From contig NZ_MORL01000001.1 of NCBI RefSeq assembly GCF_001870735.1, positions 682,001 to 746,000 of the forward strand: a DNA stretch of 64,000 nt. Reading direction: 5' to 3'. Each line of letters begins with the position of its first letter. The stretch's first letter is position 1. This document shows, piece after piece, positions 52,738 to 63,100 of this stretch. The notes beneath the pieces are model-generated. The model was given only the letters and a program-made list of their open reading frames with translations, had not been told where the DNA came from and did not search any database. The position numbers and the translations under genes are program-made. This stretch comes from Arsenicibacter rosenii (lineage in GTDB: Bacteria > Bacteroidota > Bacteroidia > Cytophagales > Spirosomataceae).

Positions 52738-52768
52738 AGTGGCTAAATGGTTTGCCCGTTTAGCCACT
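52738..52768 (-). terminator. Hairpin after the collagen-like lipoprotein gene
   Basis: AGTGGCTAAA and TTTAGCCACT, 10-base perfect arms with an 11-base loop, 8 bases past the stop of the lipoprotein gene. No T-run, so it may be a weak terminator or a 3' stabiliser. Confidence 0.5.
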
Positions 52769-52775
52769 AAGGCTG

Positions 52776-53393
52776 TTATTCTGTCGTTTTTAAGGCCAAT
52801 GACCGCTCCACGGCTTTACTATCGTGCGCATCCAGGCTACCCGACTGCAAAGAACTGATTACAGCATTGGCCGGCGCAATCAGGATGATCTTAACATCTG
52901 CCTTGTAGGTTAGCAGTGGCTGACGCGTATTGGCCGTATTCAGCAGTTTAGCCTGAATACGAACCTTATCGCTCAGGTTCTGCGCTGATGTTTCAATAGT
53001 ATAGCCGCCTCCCGGAACCCCGGTAATGGCATTAAACCGGATTGAACTCAGCGTCCAGTTATTCAGTAAATCTTTCAGATACACCAGCACGGCGCCCTGA
53101 TCCGCAAGTTCTGTATACTTGTCGGGCTTCAGCTCCTTATAGCCGGCTACGACATACTGTTTAGTGACCTCATCGAACTGCGGCTCGCAGCAGACCGCAA
53201 ACGACTGATCTTTGTAGACATAACTCCAGGCATTTACTGTTCCCGGAATACCGGGCTCGCCCTGATCGCCTTTTTGGCCCGGATCACCCTTCGGACCTTG
53301 TGCCCCCGGATCACCTTTAGGGCCGGGTTCCGGTTGGCAGCCAAACAGGCTTACGGCAATAAGCAGTGCCGTAACCGACAGCTTTTTCATCAT
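52776..53393 (-). CDS. Collagen-like lipoprotein
   Basis: 205 residues. A lipoprotein signal ends at the Cys of VSLFGCQ. Immediately after come about nine Gly-X-Y triplets (GPKGDPGAQGPKGDPGQ and GDQGEPGIPG), the collagen pattern, with the KGD/KGE charge pairs that stabilise bacterial triple helices. The C-terminal 150 residues are globular and unassigned (WSYVYKDQSFAVCCEPQFDE). It is probably an envelope lipoprotein that trimerises on the collagen stretch. The family is common in Bacteroidota, but its role is unknown. Confidence 0.87.
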   Translation of the reverse strand: MMKKLSVTALLIAVSLFGCQPEPGPKGDPGAQGPKGDPGQKGDQGEPGIPGTVNAWSYVYKDQSFAVCCEPQFDEVTKQYVVAGYKELKPDKYTELADQGAVLVYLKDLLNNWTLSSIRFNAITGVPGGGYTIETSAQNLSDKVRIQAKLLNTANTRQPLLTYKADVKIILIAPANAVISSLQSGSLDAHDSKAVERSLALKTTE

Positions 53394-53512
53394 TTTTTTG
53401 GTTGTTTACGATGCAAAACTGCCGGGCAAATCACTGATTTACCAGCACGTAAGTGCAGAACTGCTGACTTATGTGTTTTAATTGCGCATTTTCCGTAACG
53501 AATTGTAACCCG

Positions 53513-54472
53513 TTATAGCTCCCTCCCCCAGTTAGCCAGTTCTGCATCCGCCCACAGCTCCGGAAAAAATACCCGCCTCTGGTCGGCAGGCGGCAGGTAA
53601 CGCTGCCAGTTTGTACCGCCGGTCGCCTCGATGGCCTCGGGTGATTTATGCAGATAGCGCACTGCCGAACGCAGGTGCATCAGCTTCCAGCGTACATTGA
53701 CCCGCTGATCGAAGGCCCGTAAGCCGGCCATAAGCCCGTCGGTCAGCACGTTTTCCTGCCGGAGCATCAGCATGGCCTGACGCAGATTTTTGGTCTGATA
53801 ATCCGTTGCCAGCCGGACGAGCCGGTCCGAATACTGCGCTTCAAACTGCCGCAACGTCAGCGTTTTCTGCTGACTGGAGAGTTCGGTAGCACCCCGCTTC
53901 CAGTAAATCCGGTCGTATTGCCGGCTGACCGGTGCCCCGGCAACTTCTCCCTGCGGATCATCAAGCAGTAAGGCAAAGTCGGTTGCCATGATTTCAATCT
54001 CGCGGAACTGCACCGATTGAAACCCGCTCGACGGCAGGAGCGCCATCCGGAACTTCAGGAACTGGTCTTTGTCCATGCCTTCGACCATTACGGTAAACGA
54101 GTTTTCCAGTATCTCGAAATAGCGGTTAATTCTTGCCACGCGTTGCGTGAAGAATTCAGTAAAGCCGGTCGACGGGCCTTCGGGTACGCGTCCGGCAATC
54201 TGAGCCATTTCGTGTTTGACCAGTTTGAAATATAGTTCGGTAATCTGGTGATAGGTAATAAAAATCAGCTCATCGGGATAGGCCGTGCGCGGATTTTGCA
54301 GGGACAACAAGGTTTCGAGGTGGATATAGTCCCAGTAAGTCAGGTAGTCTGCCTGCAGAAGGCCTTCGAGGTAAGAAGCCATATCCTGCCCCATCGCGGC
54401 ATATTTCAGGGAAAGCTGCTGTAGCTTTTCGGCCAGATCGGCCGGTATCTGTGTGTTGTTTTCTGATAACAT
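53513..54472 (-). CDS. kynA: Tryptophan 2,3-dioxygenase family protein
   Basis: 319 residues of the heme dioxygenase that opens the indole ring of L-tryptophan to N-formylkynurenine. Motifs: YWDYIHLETLLSLQ, FITYHQITELYFKLVKHE (active-site His), YDRIYWKRGA, and KLMHLRSAVRYLH with the probable heme-ligating His, followed by ATGGTNWQRYLPP. An upstream TTG would add ten residues; ATG at 54472 is chosen. No other kynurenine-pathway gene adjoins it, and some residues differ from classical enzymes, so a related dioxygenase is possible. Confidence 0.87.
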   Translation of the reverse strand: MLSENNTQIPADLAEKLQQLSLKYAAMGQDMASYLEGLLQADYLTYWDYIHLETLLSLQNPRTAYPDELIFITYHQITELYFKLVKHEMAQIAGRVPEGPSTGFTEFFTQRVARINRYFEILENSFTVMVEGMDKDQFLKFRMALLPSSGFQSVQFREIEIMATDFALLLDDPQGEVAGAPVSRQYDRIYWKRGATELSSQQKTLTLRQFEAQYSDRLVRLATDYQTKNLRQAMLMLRQENVLTDGLMAGLRAFDQRVNVRWKLMHLRSAVRYLHKSPEAIEATGGTNWQRYLPPADQRRVFFPELWADAELANWGREL

Positions 54473-54522
54473 GAGATGAAGTGCAAACTGATTTGGCCGC
54501 AAGTTGCCAAAAATCGCGCAAA

Positions 54523-54903
54523 TCAGCTGACGTCATGCATTTCCCGTTCAAACCGAAAGCGCCCCGTGTGTTGCCCCCAGTTATGGCGAAGCTGAAACTG
54601 CCGGCGCCGCGCGACCATGATCTGTACGCCACTTGATAAGGTTAGCCGCAGCTTCTTAGGGTCAGACGCCATGCGCTTGATGGATACGACATGGGCCGCA
54701 TTAACCATAGCGTCTTTCCGGATACGCCAGAAGCCGGGTAATTGCTGCTGGTACCACTTCAGGGTATAGCTGCTCATCAGCGTCGTGTTATCTACGGTAT
54801 GGATGCGGGTGTAATTCCAGTCGCCCTCCATCCACAAAATAGTATTGGCATAAATATGCCGTTTTTCATATATAATGAATGCTTCGGTGGCTATGTTCAG
54901 CAT
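54523..54903 (-). CDS. Stand-alone LytTR DNA-binding protein
   Basis: 126 residues made of a LytTR domain alone (about 20-110: ILWMEGDWNYTRIHTVDNTT, SYTLKWYQQQLPGFWRIRKD, MVNAAHVVSIKR). No receiver or membrane part. LytTR proteins bind repeats spaced about 21 bases, so this is a candidate for the arrays upstream of the two peptides, though nothing ties it to them beyond that spacing. It lies between kynA and another LytTR regulator on the same strand. Confidence 0.88.
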   Translation of the reverse strand: MLNIATEAFIIYEKRHIYANTILWMEGDWNYTRIHTVDNTTLMSSYTLKWYQQQLPGFWRIRKDAMVNAAHVVSIKRMASDPKKLRLTLSSGVQIMVARRRQFQLRHNWGQHTGRFRFEREMHDVS

Positions 54904-55055
54904 GGTAATTCAGGGTAAAGGTCCGGGATACGTCGGAAAGTCTTTGTTCTACCCACCAAGCTAGGCCGTTTTTGGCCCGCAACCAACTCAAAACCAACAA
55001 GCCAGTGACTATTTCGCACAAACAGGCAGGTTAGCGCAATATAGCAGGGAAGCGG

Positions 55056-55904
55056 TTAGCGCCGGCCCCGCAGCCAGCCATTCAGCAATTCGCGCAGGTG
55101 CCGGCGCAGCCCGGATGACACCAGTGTTCCATGCTCCCGTTCTCTGACGTAGTTTTTCATCAGCATGTTTCCCCGCTGCGAAGTTGCCAGCCGCTGACCG
55201 GTGGTTAATACCACTTCGCTGGCACGGGGGTTAAACTCCCGGATATAGGCGGCATTCACCAGCAGGCTCTGATGAATCAGCAAAAAGGCATAGTCTTCCT
55301 GAAGGGTTCTGGTAAAATGTCCGATGTTGATCGCTGCCGTCAGCGGCTCTTTTTCGCTTCGGAGAAAAACCTTCGTCACTTCACGGTCGGCCTGAAAATA
55401 GCTGATCTCCTGCACAGATACCAATCGCCGGACACCGCCCGTGAGCCGGATAGCGATCCGGTCGAAACGGTCGCCGTGCCGTTGTTGCTCCAGCATGGCC
55501 CTGACTTCTTCCAGCATGGTATCGTGGGCCTCCAGCCGCTGCATGGCCGTATCGATTGCCGACCGCAGCTGGATCTCATTGATCGGCTTCGTAATAAAAT
55601 CAAGGGCGGTATAGCGCAGGGCCTTGGTAGCGTTTTCCAGAACGCCGTGGGCCGTGATAAAGATTAGTTGTGGCAACGGATGACCGGCCGCATCCAGCCG
55701 CGCCAGCACATCGAACGATGTACCGCCCATGATCTGGATATCCAGCAGCACAATATCGGGTTGCCGGCGTGCCAGCAAGGCATATGCCTCGTCGACACTT
55801 CTGGCCTCACCGGCCAGCTGGAGGTCCGGATAGTCCTTTTTCAGAAAATAACGGATAACCTCCAGATTATCAATGGTATCCTCAACAATAACAACGGTTT
55901 TCAT
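55056..55904 (-). CDS. LytTR response regulator
   Basis: 282 residues: receiver (1-120; acidic EDTID pocket, phospho-Asp in IVLLDIQIMGGTSFD, Thr in FITAH and Lys in FITKPINE) and a C-terminal LytTR domain (about 165-265: VQEISYFQADREVTKVFLRS, FLLIHQSLLVNAAYIREF). It pairs with the sensor kinase whose gene ends 39 bases upstream. Output genes are not shown by the sequence. Confidence 0.94.
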   Translation of the reverse strand: MKTVVIVEDTIDNLEVIRYFLKKDYPDLQLAGEARSVDEAYALLARRQPDIVLLDIQIMGGTSFDVLARLDAAGHPLPQLIFITAHGVLENATKALRYTALDFITKPINEIQLRSAIDTAMQRLEAHDTMLEEVRAMLEQQRHGDRFDRIAIRLTGGVRRLVSVQEISYFQADREVTKVFLRSEKEPLTAAINIGHFTRTLQEDYAFLLIHQSLLVNAAYIREFNPRASEVVLTTGQRLATSQRGNMLMKNYVREREHGTLVSSGLRRHLRELLNGWLRGRR

Positions 55905-55943
55905 CGGGTATCGGCCAGGTAGGATTGTGGCTCAAAAGCTGAT

Positions 55944-58900
55944 TCAGAGTTCTTCGCTTCGGGCAATCGTGATGGTGACGACCGTTCCGCCCGCCAGCCG
56001 GTCATCGGTTTGTACATGAATACGGTATCCCAGCAGATTCAGCGTATCAACGCGCTGCTGCACCAGCGTGGCCCCGAGCGACCGGTAAGCCTTCCGCGAA
56101 TGCTGATGAATCTGCCGCATCTGCTCCCGCCCGATTCCATCGTCTTCGACCGTGCAGACCAGCGTTTCTTCTACACCCATAAACCGGATCCACAGGTTTC
56201 CGGGCCCGGCTTTGTGAACCAGCCCGTGTTTAATCGCATTTTCGACAAACGGCTGAATCAGCATCGGCGGCAGGGTGATGGTTTCCGGGTTTAGTTTTCC
56301 GTCGAGGCTACCGGCGTCGAAATGTACGGTTATTTTATCGCGGTACAGCAATTGTTCGAAACGGACATAGTGATTGAGCAGGCTCATTTCTTCGGCCAGG
56401 GTGATCTCCCGCTCCGGCAGACTCTGCCCTTTCCGGCCATTAGTCGTTATGGCCGATGAGTTAAGGAAGCCACGAACCAGGTTCGAAAACTCAACCAGCA
56501 TCCGGGCGGCTTCATCCGGCTTATTCTTGAGTATCAGATTTTGCAGGGGTACCAGCACGTTAAACATAAAATGCGTGTTCAGCTGCGACTGGATGGTCTG
56601 TACGCTCAGAAACAGACTTTCTTTTTCCCGTTCCCGTAACAGCTGGTTTGTCCGGATTACCTGCTGCCGCCCGCGAATCACAATCCACAGCAAGACCAGA
56701 CCCGTGAGCAGCAGGCCCGACAGCAGAAAAGGCAGGCTTTCCCGGAACAAGGGCGTTTCATAAAAGGCCATATCTGCCTGAAATGTCAGGCGGGCCACCT
56801 GCTCACTGACTTCATTCAGCCCCCCCGTCCGCGCTTTGACCCGAAGCGTGTGCCGGCCGCTGCCGTACTCGTGCAGGTAAATGACGGGGGTGGTTTGCCA
56901 GGCCGACCAGGGCTGCTGATCCAGTTGCCACGCATATTGGGTCTGCGCCGGCCGGTTGTCGCCCAGGACTTCGGGTTCGACATTGACCGTATGCTGGTTG
57001 CCGGGCAGCGTAAAGACCGAATCCCCCCCGCCAAACGGGATACGCTGTCCGTTCAGCTTCCGGATCACCGGCCGCAGCGGCTCGGCCCGTTGCACAAACC
57101 GCTTACTGTCGATGTAACACAGCACGGTTCCGGAGGTAATCCAGGCTCTGCCCTGCCGGTCCCGGAAAAAGCCGGCCTGTCCCGGCTGAATCCCCTGATA
57201 ACCCGTCCGGTGGTTGAGCAGCCGCATGACAATCTTTTTTTGCCGGTACCAGCTAGCGAGATCAATCAGGTAAACACCTTGTGACTCCCCGATGGCCAGG
57301 GTCGAGTCGGTCAGCATACCCACAAAGCTGGCTTTGCCACGAAGGGTTTCGGCGGCGATCCGGACTACCTGTTTTTTGGCGTGGTCGACGTAGCAGACGC
57401 CATCGCGGGTGGCCAGCCAGATAGTACCGTGTGGGTCCTGACACATATCCTGCACTCCCATGGCCGGTTCGATGCCTTGCTTTCCGGTAAGGTTAGTCAG
57501 CTGCCGGGTACCGAAATGATAGCAGGCAAGCCCCGTTCCTGTTCCCAGCCAGTAGACATCCGGTTCGTTGGCGGCAATGGCACTCAGACCATACAGACAG
57601 GGATGCAGCCCTTCTTTGGCGGTTATTTTGCGGATCAGCTTTCCTTGTTTAAACACCCAAAAACCACCGGGCATCCCGACAAAAACGCGGTCGGTCCGCA
57701 CATCATGGTAAAAAAACAGGGCGGTACCGTCATTCGGATTTGTCAGGAAACGGGCGTTCTGACCGTCAAACAGAATCGGGCCGGTTTCGTGGGGCAGGTA
57801 GAGCTGTCCGCTATGATCCTGAACGGGGTGGTAGTAGTACCGGTTCCAGAGGGTTTGTTTGTCGGCACGGGCTTTTTTCAACGCCTGATGCAACGCAGGT
57901 TCCCGCAATGGTTCAATGGTGCCGGCATCCTCACCCGTCCGGACATACCGCAATGGCAGCGTTCCGTAATTGAGCAGCCAGATAGTGCCATCGGGTCGTT
58001 CGGCAACGCTCCAGACATAGGGGACCTGCTGTTCATCGAAATACCGGAGCCCGTTGTCGAATACCTCAATCAGCCCTTTATCGGTGCCAAAATAGACTTT
58101 CCCGCTCCGGGCCACCGGCGTTGCATAGGCCAGGTTGCCCAGTGAGGTATGCAGAATATCTACTGTCCGGCGCTCACCTGAGTACCGGAAAAAACGCCCG
58201 GACGGGTTATCCAGACAGTAAAAATCACCGGAAAGCGGGGCTAAGCCAGTGCCGGTGCCTTTCGTAATCTGAAAGAACGGGGCGGGAATTTTCGCGGGCT
58301 CAACGGTCAGGTATCGGGTTTCACCCAGCTGATTGGCCTCCCGCAGTATTACCTGTGCATACCCTGGCATCAGATGGGCCTGAAAACCGGCCGGTGGCGC
58401 ATAGCCGCTTACCTGAAAACACCGGTTAGCCGCTACATAATATACCTGCCCGGACGCCGGGCCGCCCGTAAGCCACAGCCGTTTCCCGGCATTTTCCCAC
58501 CGCAGGCTGGTAACAGGCAGCGAATCGATGCCGGTCACGGTTGAGGCAGCCCGCCGGTATGTGCCATGCTGAAAAAAACAAAGCCGGCCGGAAGCCACGA
58601 ACCAGATGCGGTCCTGATCGTCGATCTGCATCGGGGTATTGTTGACCGTCAGGTGGCGGGGAACCGGAAAATGCTGAAACACCGCTCCGTCGAAACGGGT
58701 AAGGCCTTCGCGCGTCAGTATCCAGATATGATGCCGGCTGTCTTCGGCAATGCCCTGGATATAGGCCGATGTAAGGTGCAGATCGTGGCGGTCGAACGAC
58801 TCAAACTGATCGCCGTCAAATTTGGCCAGCCCGTCGTTGGTACCCAGCCAGAGATACCCCCTTGAATCAAGCAGAGTGGTGGCAATCTGCATATTGGGCA

Positions 58901-59000
58901 GACCATCCCGGACGGTATAATGCCTGATCGGGTAGCGCTGCCCGAACAGCGGGGCATAGCCAGTACAGAGCAATAACCCAATCCAGCGCAGATACTTCAT
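55944..59000 (-). CDS. Two-component propeller sensor kinase (LytS type)
   Basis: 1018 residues: signal peptide, periplasmic Reg_prop propeller of about 14 repeats over some 700 residues (LLDSRGYLWLGTNDGLAKFD, DPHGTIWLATRDGVCYVD), a Y_Y_Y domain (about 680-755: YAWQLDQQPWSAWQTTP), one membrane span (LPFLLSGLLLTGLVLLWIVI), and a His_kinase domain with phospho-His810 (SQLNTHFMFNVL) and a HATPase with PFVENAIKHGL. This type of kinase usually responds to extracellular polymers. It is cognate to the LytTR regulator downstream. A TTG 9 bases earlier is possible; ATG at 59000 is preferred. Confidence 0.93.
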   Translation of the reverse strand: MKYLRWIGLLLCTGYAPLFGQRYPIRHYTVRDGLPNMQIATTLLDSRGYLWLGTNDGLAKFDGDQFESFDRHDLHLTSAYIQGIAEDSRHHIWILTREGLTRFDGAVFQHFPVPRHLTVNNTPMQIDDQDRIWFVASGRLCFFQHGTYRRAASTVTGIDSLPVTSLRWENAGKRLWLTGGPASGQVYYVAANRCFQVSGYAPPAGFQAHLMPGYAQVILREANQLGETRYLTVEPAKIPAPFFQITKGTGTGLAPLSGDFYCLDNPSGRFFRYSGERRTVDILHTSLGNLAYATPVARSGKVYFGTDKGLIEVFDNGLRYFDEQQVPYVWSVAERPDGTIWLLNYGTLPLRYVRTGEDAGTIEPLREPALHQALKKARADKQTLWNRYYYHPVQDHSGQLYLPHETGPILFDGQNARFLTNPNDGTALFFYHDVRTDRVFVGMPGGFWVFKQGKLIRKITAKEGLHPCLYGLSAIAANEPDVYWLGTGTGLACYHFGTRQLTNLTGKQGIEPAMGVQDMCQDPHGTIWLATRDGVCYVDHAKKQVVRIAAETLRGKASFVGMLTDSTLAIGESQGVYLIDLASWYRQKKIVMRLLNHRTGYQGIQPGQAGFFRDRQGRAWITSGTVLCYIDSKRFVQRAEPLRPVIRKLNGQRIPFGGGDSVFTLPGNQHTVNVEPEVLGDNRPAQTQYAWQLDQQPWSAWQTTPVIYLHEYGSGRHTLRVKARTGGLNEVSEQVARLTFQADMAFYETPLFRESLPFLLSGLLLTGLVLLWIVIRGRQQVIRTNQLLREREKESLFLSVQTIQSQLNTHFMFNVLVPLQNLILKNKPDEAARMLVEFSNLVRGFLNSSAITTNGRKGQSLPEREITLAEEMSLLNHYVRFEQLLYRDKITVHFDAGSLDGKLNPETITLPPMLIQPFVENAIKHGLVHKAGPGNLWIRFMGVEETLVCTVEDDGIGREQMRQIHQHSRKAYRSLGATLVQQRVDTLNLLGYRIHVQTDDRLAGGTVVTITIARSEEL

Positions 59001-59083
59001 ACCCGACAATCTACGGATTCAGCTATACTTTTTCCAGCGTAAAATAACAAACGGCGATATTTTACAAACAAGCGAGCAAATTC

Positions 59084-59102
59084 GTATACATACGTTGTAT
59101 AC
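59084..59102. promoter_or_regulatory. Palindrome GTATACA-n5-TGTATAC between divergent genes
   Basis: A perfect inverted repeat, 84 bases before the kinase start and 114 before the outer-membrane-protein start. It may be an operator common to both. LytTR sites are usually direct repeats, so this one may belong to another regulator. Confidence 0.5.
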
Positions 59103-59215
59103 AGACTCGTAATCCGGTCTGCCTTTCTCTTCTACGACCAGGCCAGCAACTACCGGTTCCATAGATTTCCTGAACAACCTGACCCGCCCGTATGTATTAA
59201 CCGAAAAGCAACGTT

Positions 59216-59953
59216 ATGAAACATACTCTTTCGTTTATCTGGCTCTTATTTGGTCTGGCCATTCCCGGCTACGGCCAGTTTTTTGCCGATCTTGAGACGG
59301 GCCTTGTGCTGGGTACGCCCTATAATACCATCCGCCGGCCAACCATGGGTGGCACTACCTTCGATATCGGGAAGGACTTAAAACCGCAGGCAAAACTCTT
59401 TTACCGGGTTCGTCTGGGCTACACCATTGCCGACCGGCATACGATTTCGGTGCTCTACGCGCCGCTGACCGTTACCTACAAAGGCGGTTTCAGCCAGCCG
59501 GTACAGTTTAACGGGGAGTTTTTCCTGGCCAGTCAGCCGATTGAAGCAAAGTACCGCTTTAACTCCTACCGGCTGACCTACCGCTACGACTTTATCCGCA
59601 ACGACAAACTGCGGCTCGGGCTGGGACTCACGGCCAAAATCCGGGATGCCGACATCCGGATCAGCGGCGATCAGCGGGTTACCAATTTCAGTAATGTAGG
59701 TTTCGTACCCCTTGTCAACTTCTATGCTTCTTACCAGGTGGCCGACCAGTGGCGTGCCGTGCTGGAAGGCGATGCGCTGGGTTCTAAACAAGGACGTGCC
59801 GAAGACATTTTCCTCGGGGCATCCTATACAATCAATCCGACAGTGAGCCTGAAAGCCGGTTACCGCGTGGTAGAAGGCGGCGCCAATGTGGACCAGATTT
59901 ACAATTTTACCTGGATCAACTACGCCTCGATTGGTGCCCGTTTTACGCTGTGA
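59216..59953 (+). CDS. Outer-membrane beta-barrel protein, small
   Basis: 245 residues: signal peptide (MKHTLSFIWLLFGLAIPGYG), then alternating amphipathic strands (LFYRVRLGYTIADRHTISV, AKYRFNSYRLTYRYDFI, KLRLGLGLTAKIRDADI) and a terminal strand ASIGARFTL, as in 8-12-stranded OmpW/OmpA-like barrels. Substrate unknown. Divergent from the propeller kinase across a palindrome, so a target of that system is possible. A terminator follows. Confidence 0.82.
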   Translation: MKHTLSFIWLLFGLAIPGYGQFFADLETGLVLGTPYNTIRRPTMGGTTFDIGKDLKPQAKLFYRVRLGYTIADRHTISVLYAPLTVTYKGGFSQPVQFNGEFFLASQPIEAKYRFNSYRLTYRYDFIRNDKLRLGLGLTAKIRDADIRISGDQRVTNFSNVGFVPLVNFYASYQVADQWRAVLEGDALGSKQGRAEDIFLGASYTINPTVSLKAGYRVVEGGANVDQIYNFTWINYASIGARFTL

Positions 59954-59972
59954 GGGCCGTTTCTATACTAAC

Positions 59973-60008
59973 AAAGCGGGCCGCTTTAAAAAAAATGGCC
60001 CGCTTTTT
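59973..60008 (+). terminator. Intrinsic terminator after the barrel gene
   Basis: AAAGCGGGCC with GGCCCGCTTT around a 14-base loop, followed by TTG and T-rich sequence. Confidence 0.82.
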
Positions 60009-60134
60009 GTAAAACCAACCCTCAACTTACTTATCCATCAGTTTTGCTACTTTCCTTACATTATTTTCAGCATTCTACAAAGCTGAATTTCACAAGACTT
60101 ACGGAACGGTAAACACCCTTACTACCCAACTTTT

Positions 60135-60156
60135 TACCACTACCCCCAAAGTGGTA
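60135..60156. promoter_or_regulatory. Palindrome before the giant repeat protein gene
   Basis: TACCACT (60135-60141) and AGTGGTA (60150-60156) with an 8-base spacer, 44 bases before the start codon. Possible operator or leader hairpin. Confidence 0.4.
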
Positions 60157-60199
60157 TATTAATTGTCATTCATTAGAGCAGGAAGAAAACATTGCTTTA

Positions 60200-63100
60200 A
60201 TGAAACGTTTATACTCAGCACTCCAAAAACTATTTTTGTTTACGATTTTCCACTTCATTACGGTAAATCTATACGCGCAGGTGACGCCTGATAACGTCTA
60301 TTACATCCCGTTACCGGAACCGCAGTTGCAAACGGCATTTAAAAACCTGACAACCTCGCCAACCACAACAACGGTGATCAGTAACACCATTCTGGTTACG
60401 ATCTCTATCGTCTCTACCAACGACAACACGGTCATCTATTATGATCACTGGGAGGATGGTTACCAAACTAATTTCTCCGGAACGAAACAGAGTAGTACAC
60501 AGATCTGGGGCGATAACAATCCGTCAAACGGGATTCCCCCCGGCTATTCAGTGGATAAAATCGATGCCGGTGACCGGATTAACCTGATTAACAATGTTGC
60601 TCTTCCCCGCAATACCAGTACGATCGTCTATGACGGCCGTGATAAAATCGCTTCCACCAAATACCTCTCCGTTACCCGTATCGGTGTTCCCACATCTCCT
60701 GGCTCCGTGCTTGGCTCTTCGGTAGAAGTTTATGACACAACGGTTTACGACCGTGCCTTTCAGTTGCCGATCGGCGAAACCTCTGACCTTAACGCCGGTT
60801 CAACCTGTTGTTTGTTTGAGTACACCTCTATATTCGTCATGGCCCGCGAAGATGGCACCACGGTCGAAATTGACGCCAACGCCGACGGTACCTATGAAAC
60901 AACGGCTACGCTGAATCAGGGAGAAAGCTATCATTTTAACGGCAGTTCGGTCGGCGATGTGCTGGCCGGGGCCGCTGTCCGGTCCAACAAACCGGTACAG
61001 GTGGATCTGGTGACGGGCGACATCGGGGCCACCTATGAGTCCAGGACCTTTGCCATGTATCCGACTGCACTCTGGGACAACTGCTACTACAACCCGGTCG
61101 GGCGGACAACGGTCAATGCCGACGTCAATGCGTTTATTTTTAACCCTGGCCCGGGCTCGCTGACCATCAATGCCCGCACAACCTCCGGGGTTTCCAGCTT
61201 CACCGTTGGCCCGAAAGCCACGTACCGGTATAACATGCCCGACAACTCGGGCGCCCACTTTTATACCACCAACGAAAGCGATAAATTTTTCGCCGTCGGG
61301 GTACATGACGCCGATCTGACCGAACAATCGACCTGGGACTGGGGCTTTTCGCTGCTGCCGGAAGTGTTTCTGACAACAGGGGCCGTGGTTGGCTATGGTC
61401 CGGGCACGTCCGATCCGGTCAGCAATACCGGTAACGGTAGTCCGGTCTGGGTGCTGGCAACCAATGCCACTACCGTCTATGCCGATTTTGACGGAGACCC
61501 CACTACCGGGGCTTTCACCGACCCCAACGGGGGTAAATACGATGTAGCGTATCAGGTAGTCGCCGACCAGTCGTTACGGATTTACGACAATACCGACCGC
61601 GACCAGACAGGTATGCGGGTGTATACACTCGACGGTACGCTCATTGCCGTGGCTTGGGGAGAAGACGCGTCGACAGCCGGGAACGGGCTCCCCTATCTCG
61701 ACCTCGGCACAACCGTTACCCCTGACCGGCGGATTCTCGTTTCAAAACTGGCTACTATTACGGTCGATAACGGGCAGCCCGGTATTGTTGACCCCGGCGA
61801 TGAGGTCACGTACCGGATTGTGGTTCAGAACGCGTCATTGCGTTCCCGGAATGTGGTTTCGATAACCGATACCATTCCCGCCGGGTTTTCATACGTAGCG
61901 AACAGTACGCGCCGTAACCGGACAGTTGTTATTCCCGACCAGACCAACCCGAATACAGCCTTTCCGCTGGATGAAACAGGTTATAATCTGGGCGATCTGA
62001 TTCTGGCCCAACGCGATACGCTCTCGTTCCGGGTTATTGCTCAACGCCCGCTGGTTGCCAATGCGACCGTTACCAACCGCGTAACTTACAGCGACAACCT
62101 GAACGACCAGGTAAGCGGACAGGTAACGATTAGTATCAATCAGGCCTACCCGCCGGTGGCCAACCGCGAAGCCGTCACCACGCCGTTTAATACCAGTGTC
62201 GGTGTTAATGTGCTGACAAATGATACCGACCGCGCTTTCCGGCCGGCCGCCTTAACCAATGTCTCGGCGCCGACCATCTTTACCCAACCGAAAAACGGAA
62301 CGGCTACCCTCACCAACGGCGTGCTGGTTTACCGGCCAGGCAGCACATTTGCGGGTCAGGACACGGTCGTGTACCGGCTTTGTGATAACCTGAACACAAA
62401 TTTATGCGATACCGCGCTGGTGGCGATTACCGTTCAGTCCTTGCCGCCTACGGCCAACCGGGACAACGTTACTACGCCGTTCAACGTAAATGTCCAGATC
62501 AGTACGCTTACCAATGATGTTGACCGCGCCGGCCGGCCGGCTTCGCTGACGGGTGCATCCGCCAATGTGAGTTCGTTTTCGGTCATTACCCAACCGGCCA
62601 ACGGAACCATTGCCATCGGGGCCAACGGGCTGCTGACCTATAATCCCAACGATACCTATGCCGGTACGGACCAGCTCATCTACCGGATTTGTGATAATGT
62701 AAATACCAGTCTGTGCGATACGGCCCTCGTTTTCATTACCATCCAATCGGCTCCGCCGGTGGCCAACCGCAATGATGTTACGACAGCGTTTAACACCAAT
62801 AGTACAATTCTGATTCTGGCGAACGATACCGACAAAGCCGGTCGGCCGGCGGCGCTGACCAACGTGTCGGCACCGGTAATCACCCAAAATCCGGCCAACG
62901 GTGCCGTGGTTGTCAATGCGGATGGTTCCATCACCTATGACCCGAACGACACCTTTGCCGGCACCGACCAGCTGATTTACCGGATTTGCGACAATGTAAA
63001 CGCAAGCCTCTGCGATACGGCCCTCGTAACAATCCGGGTAAACTCGGCCCCGCCGGTCGCCAATCCGGAGACGGTTAACCTGGCCTTTAACGTTACGACA

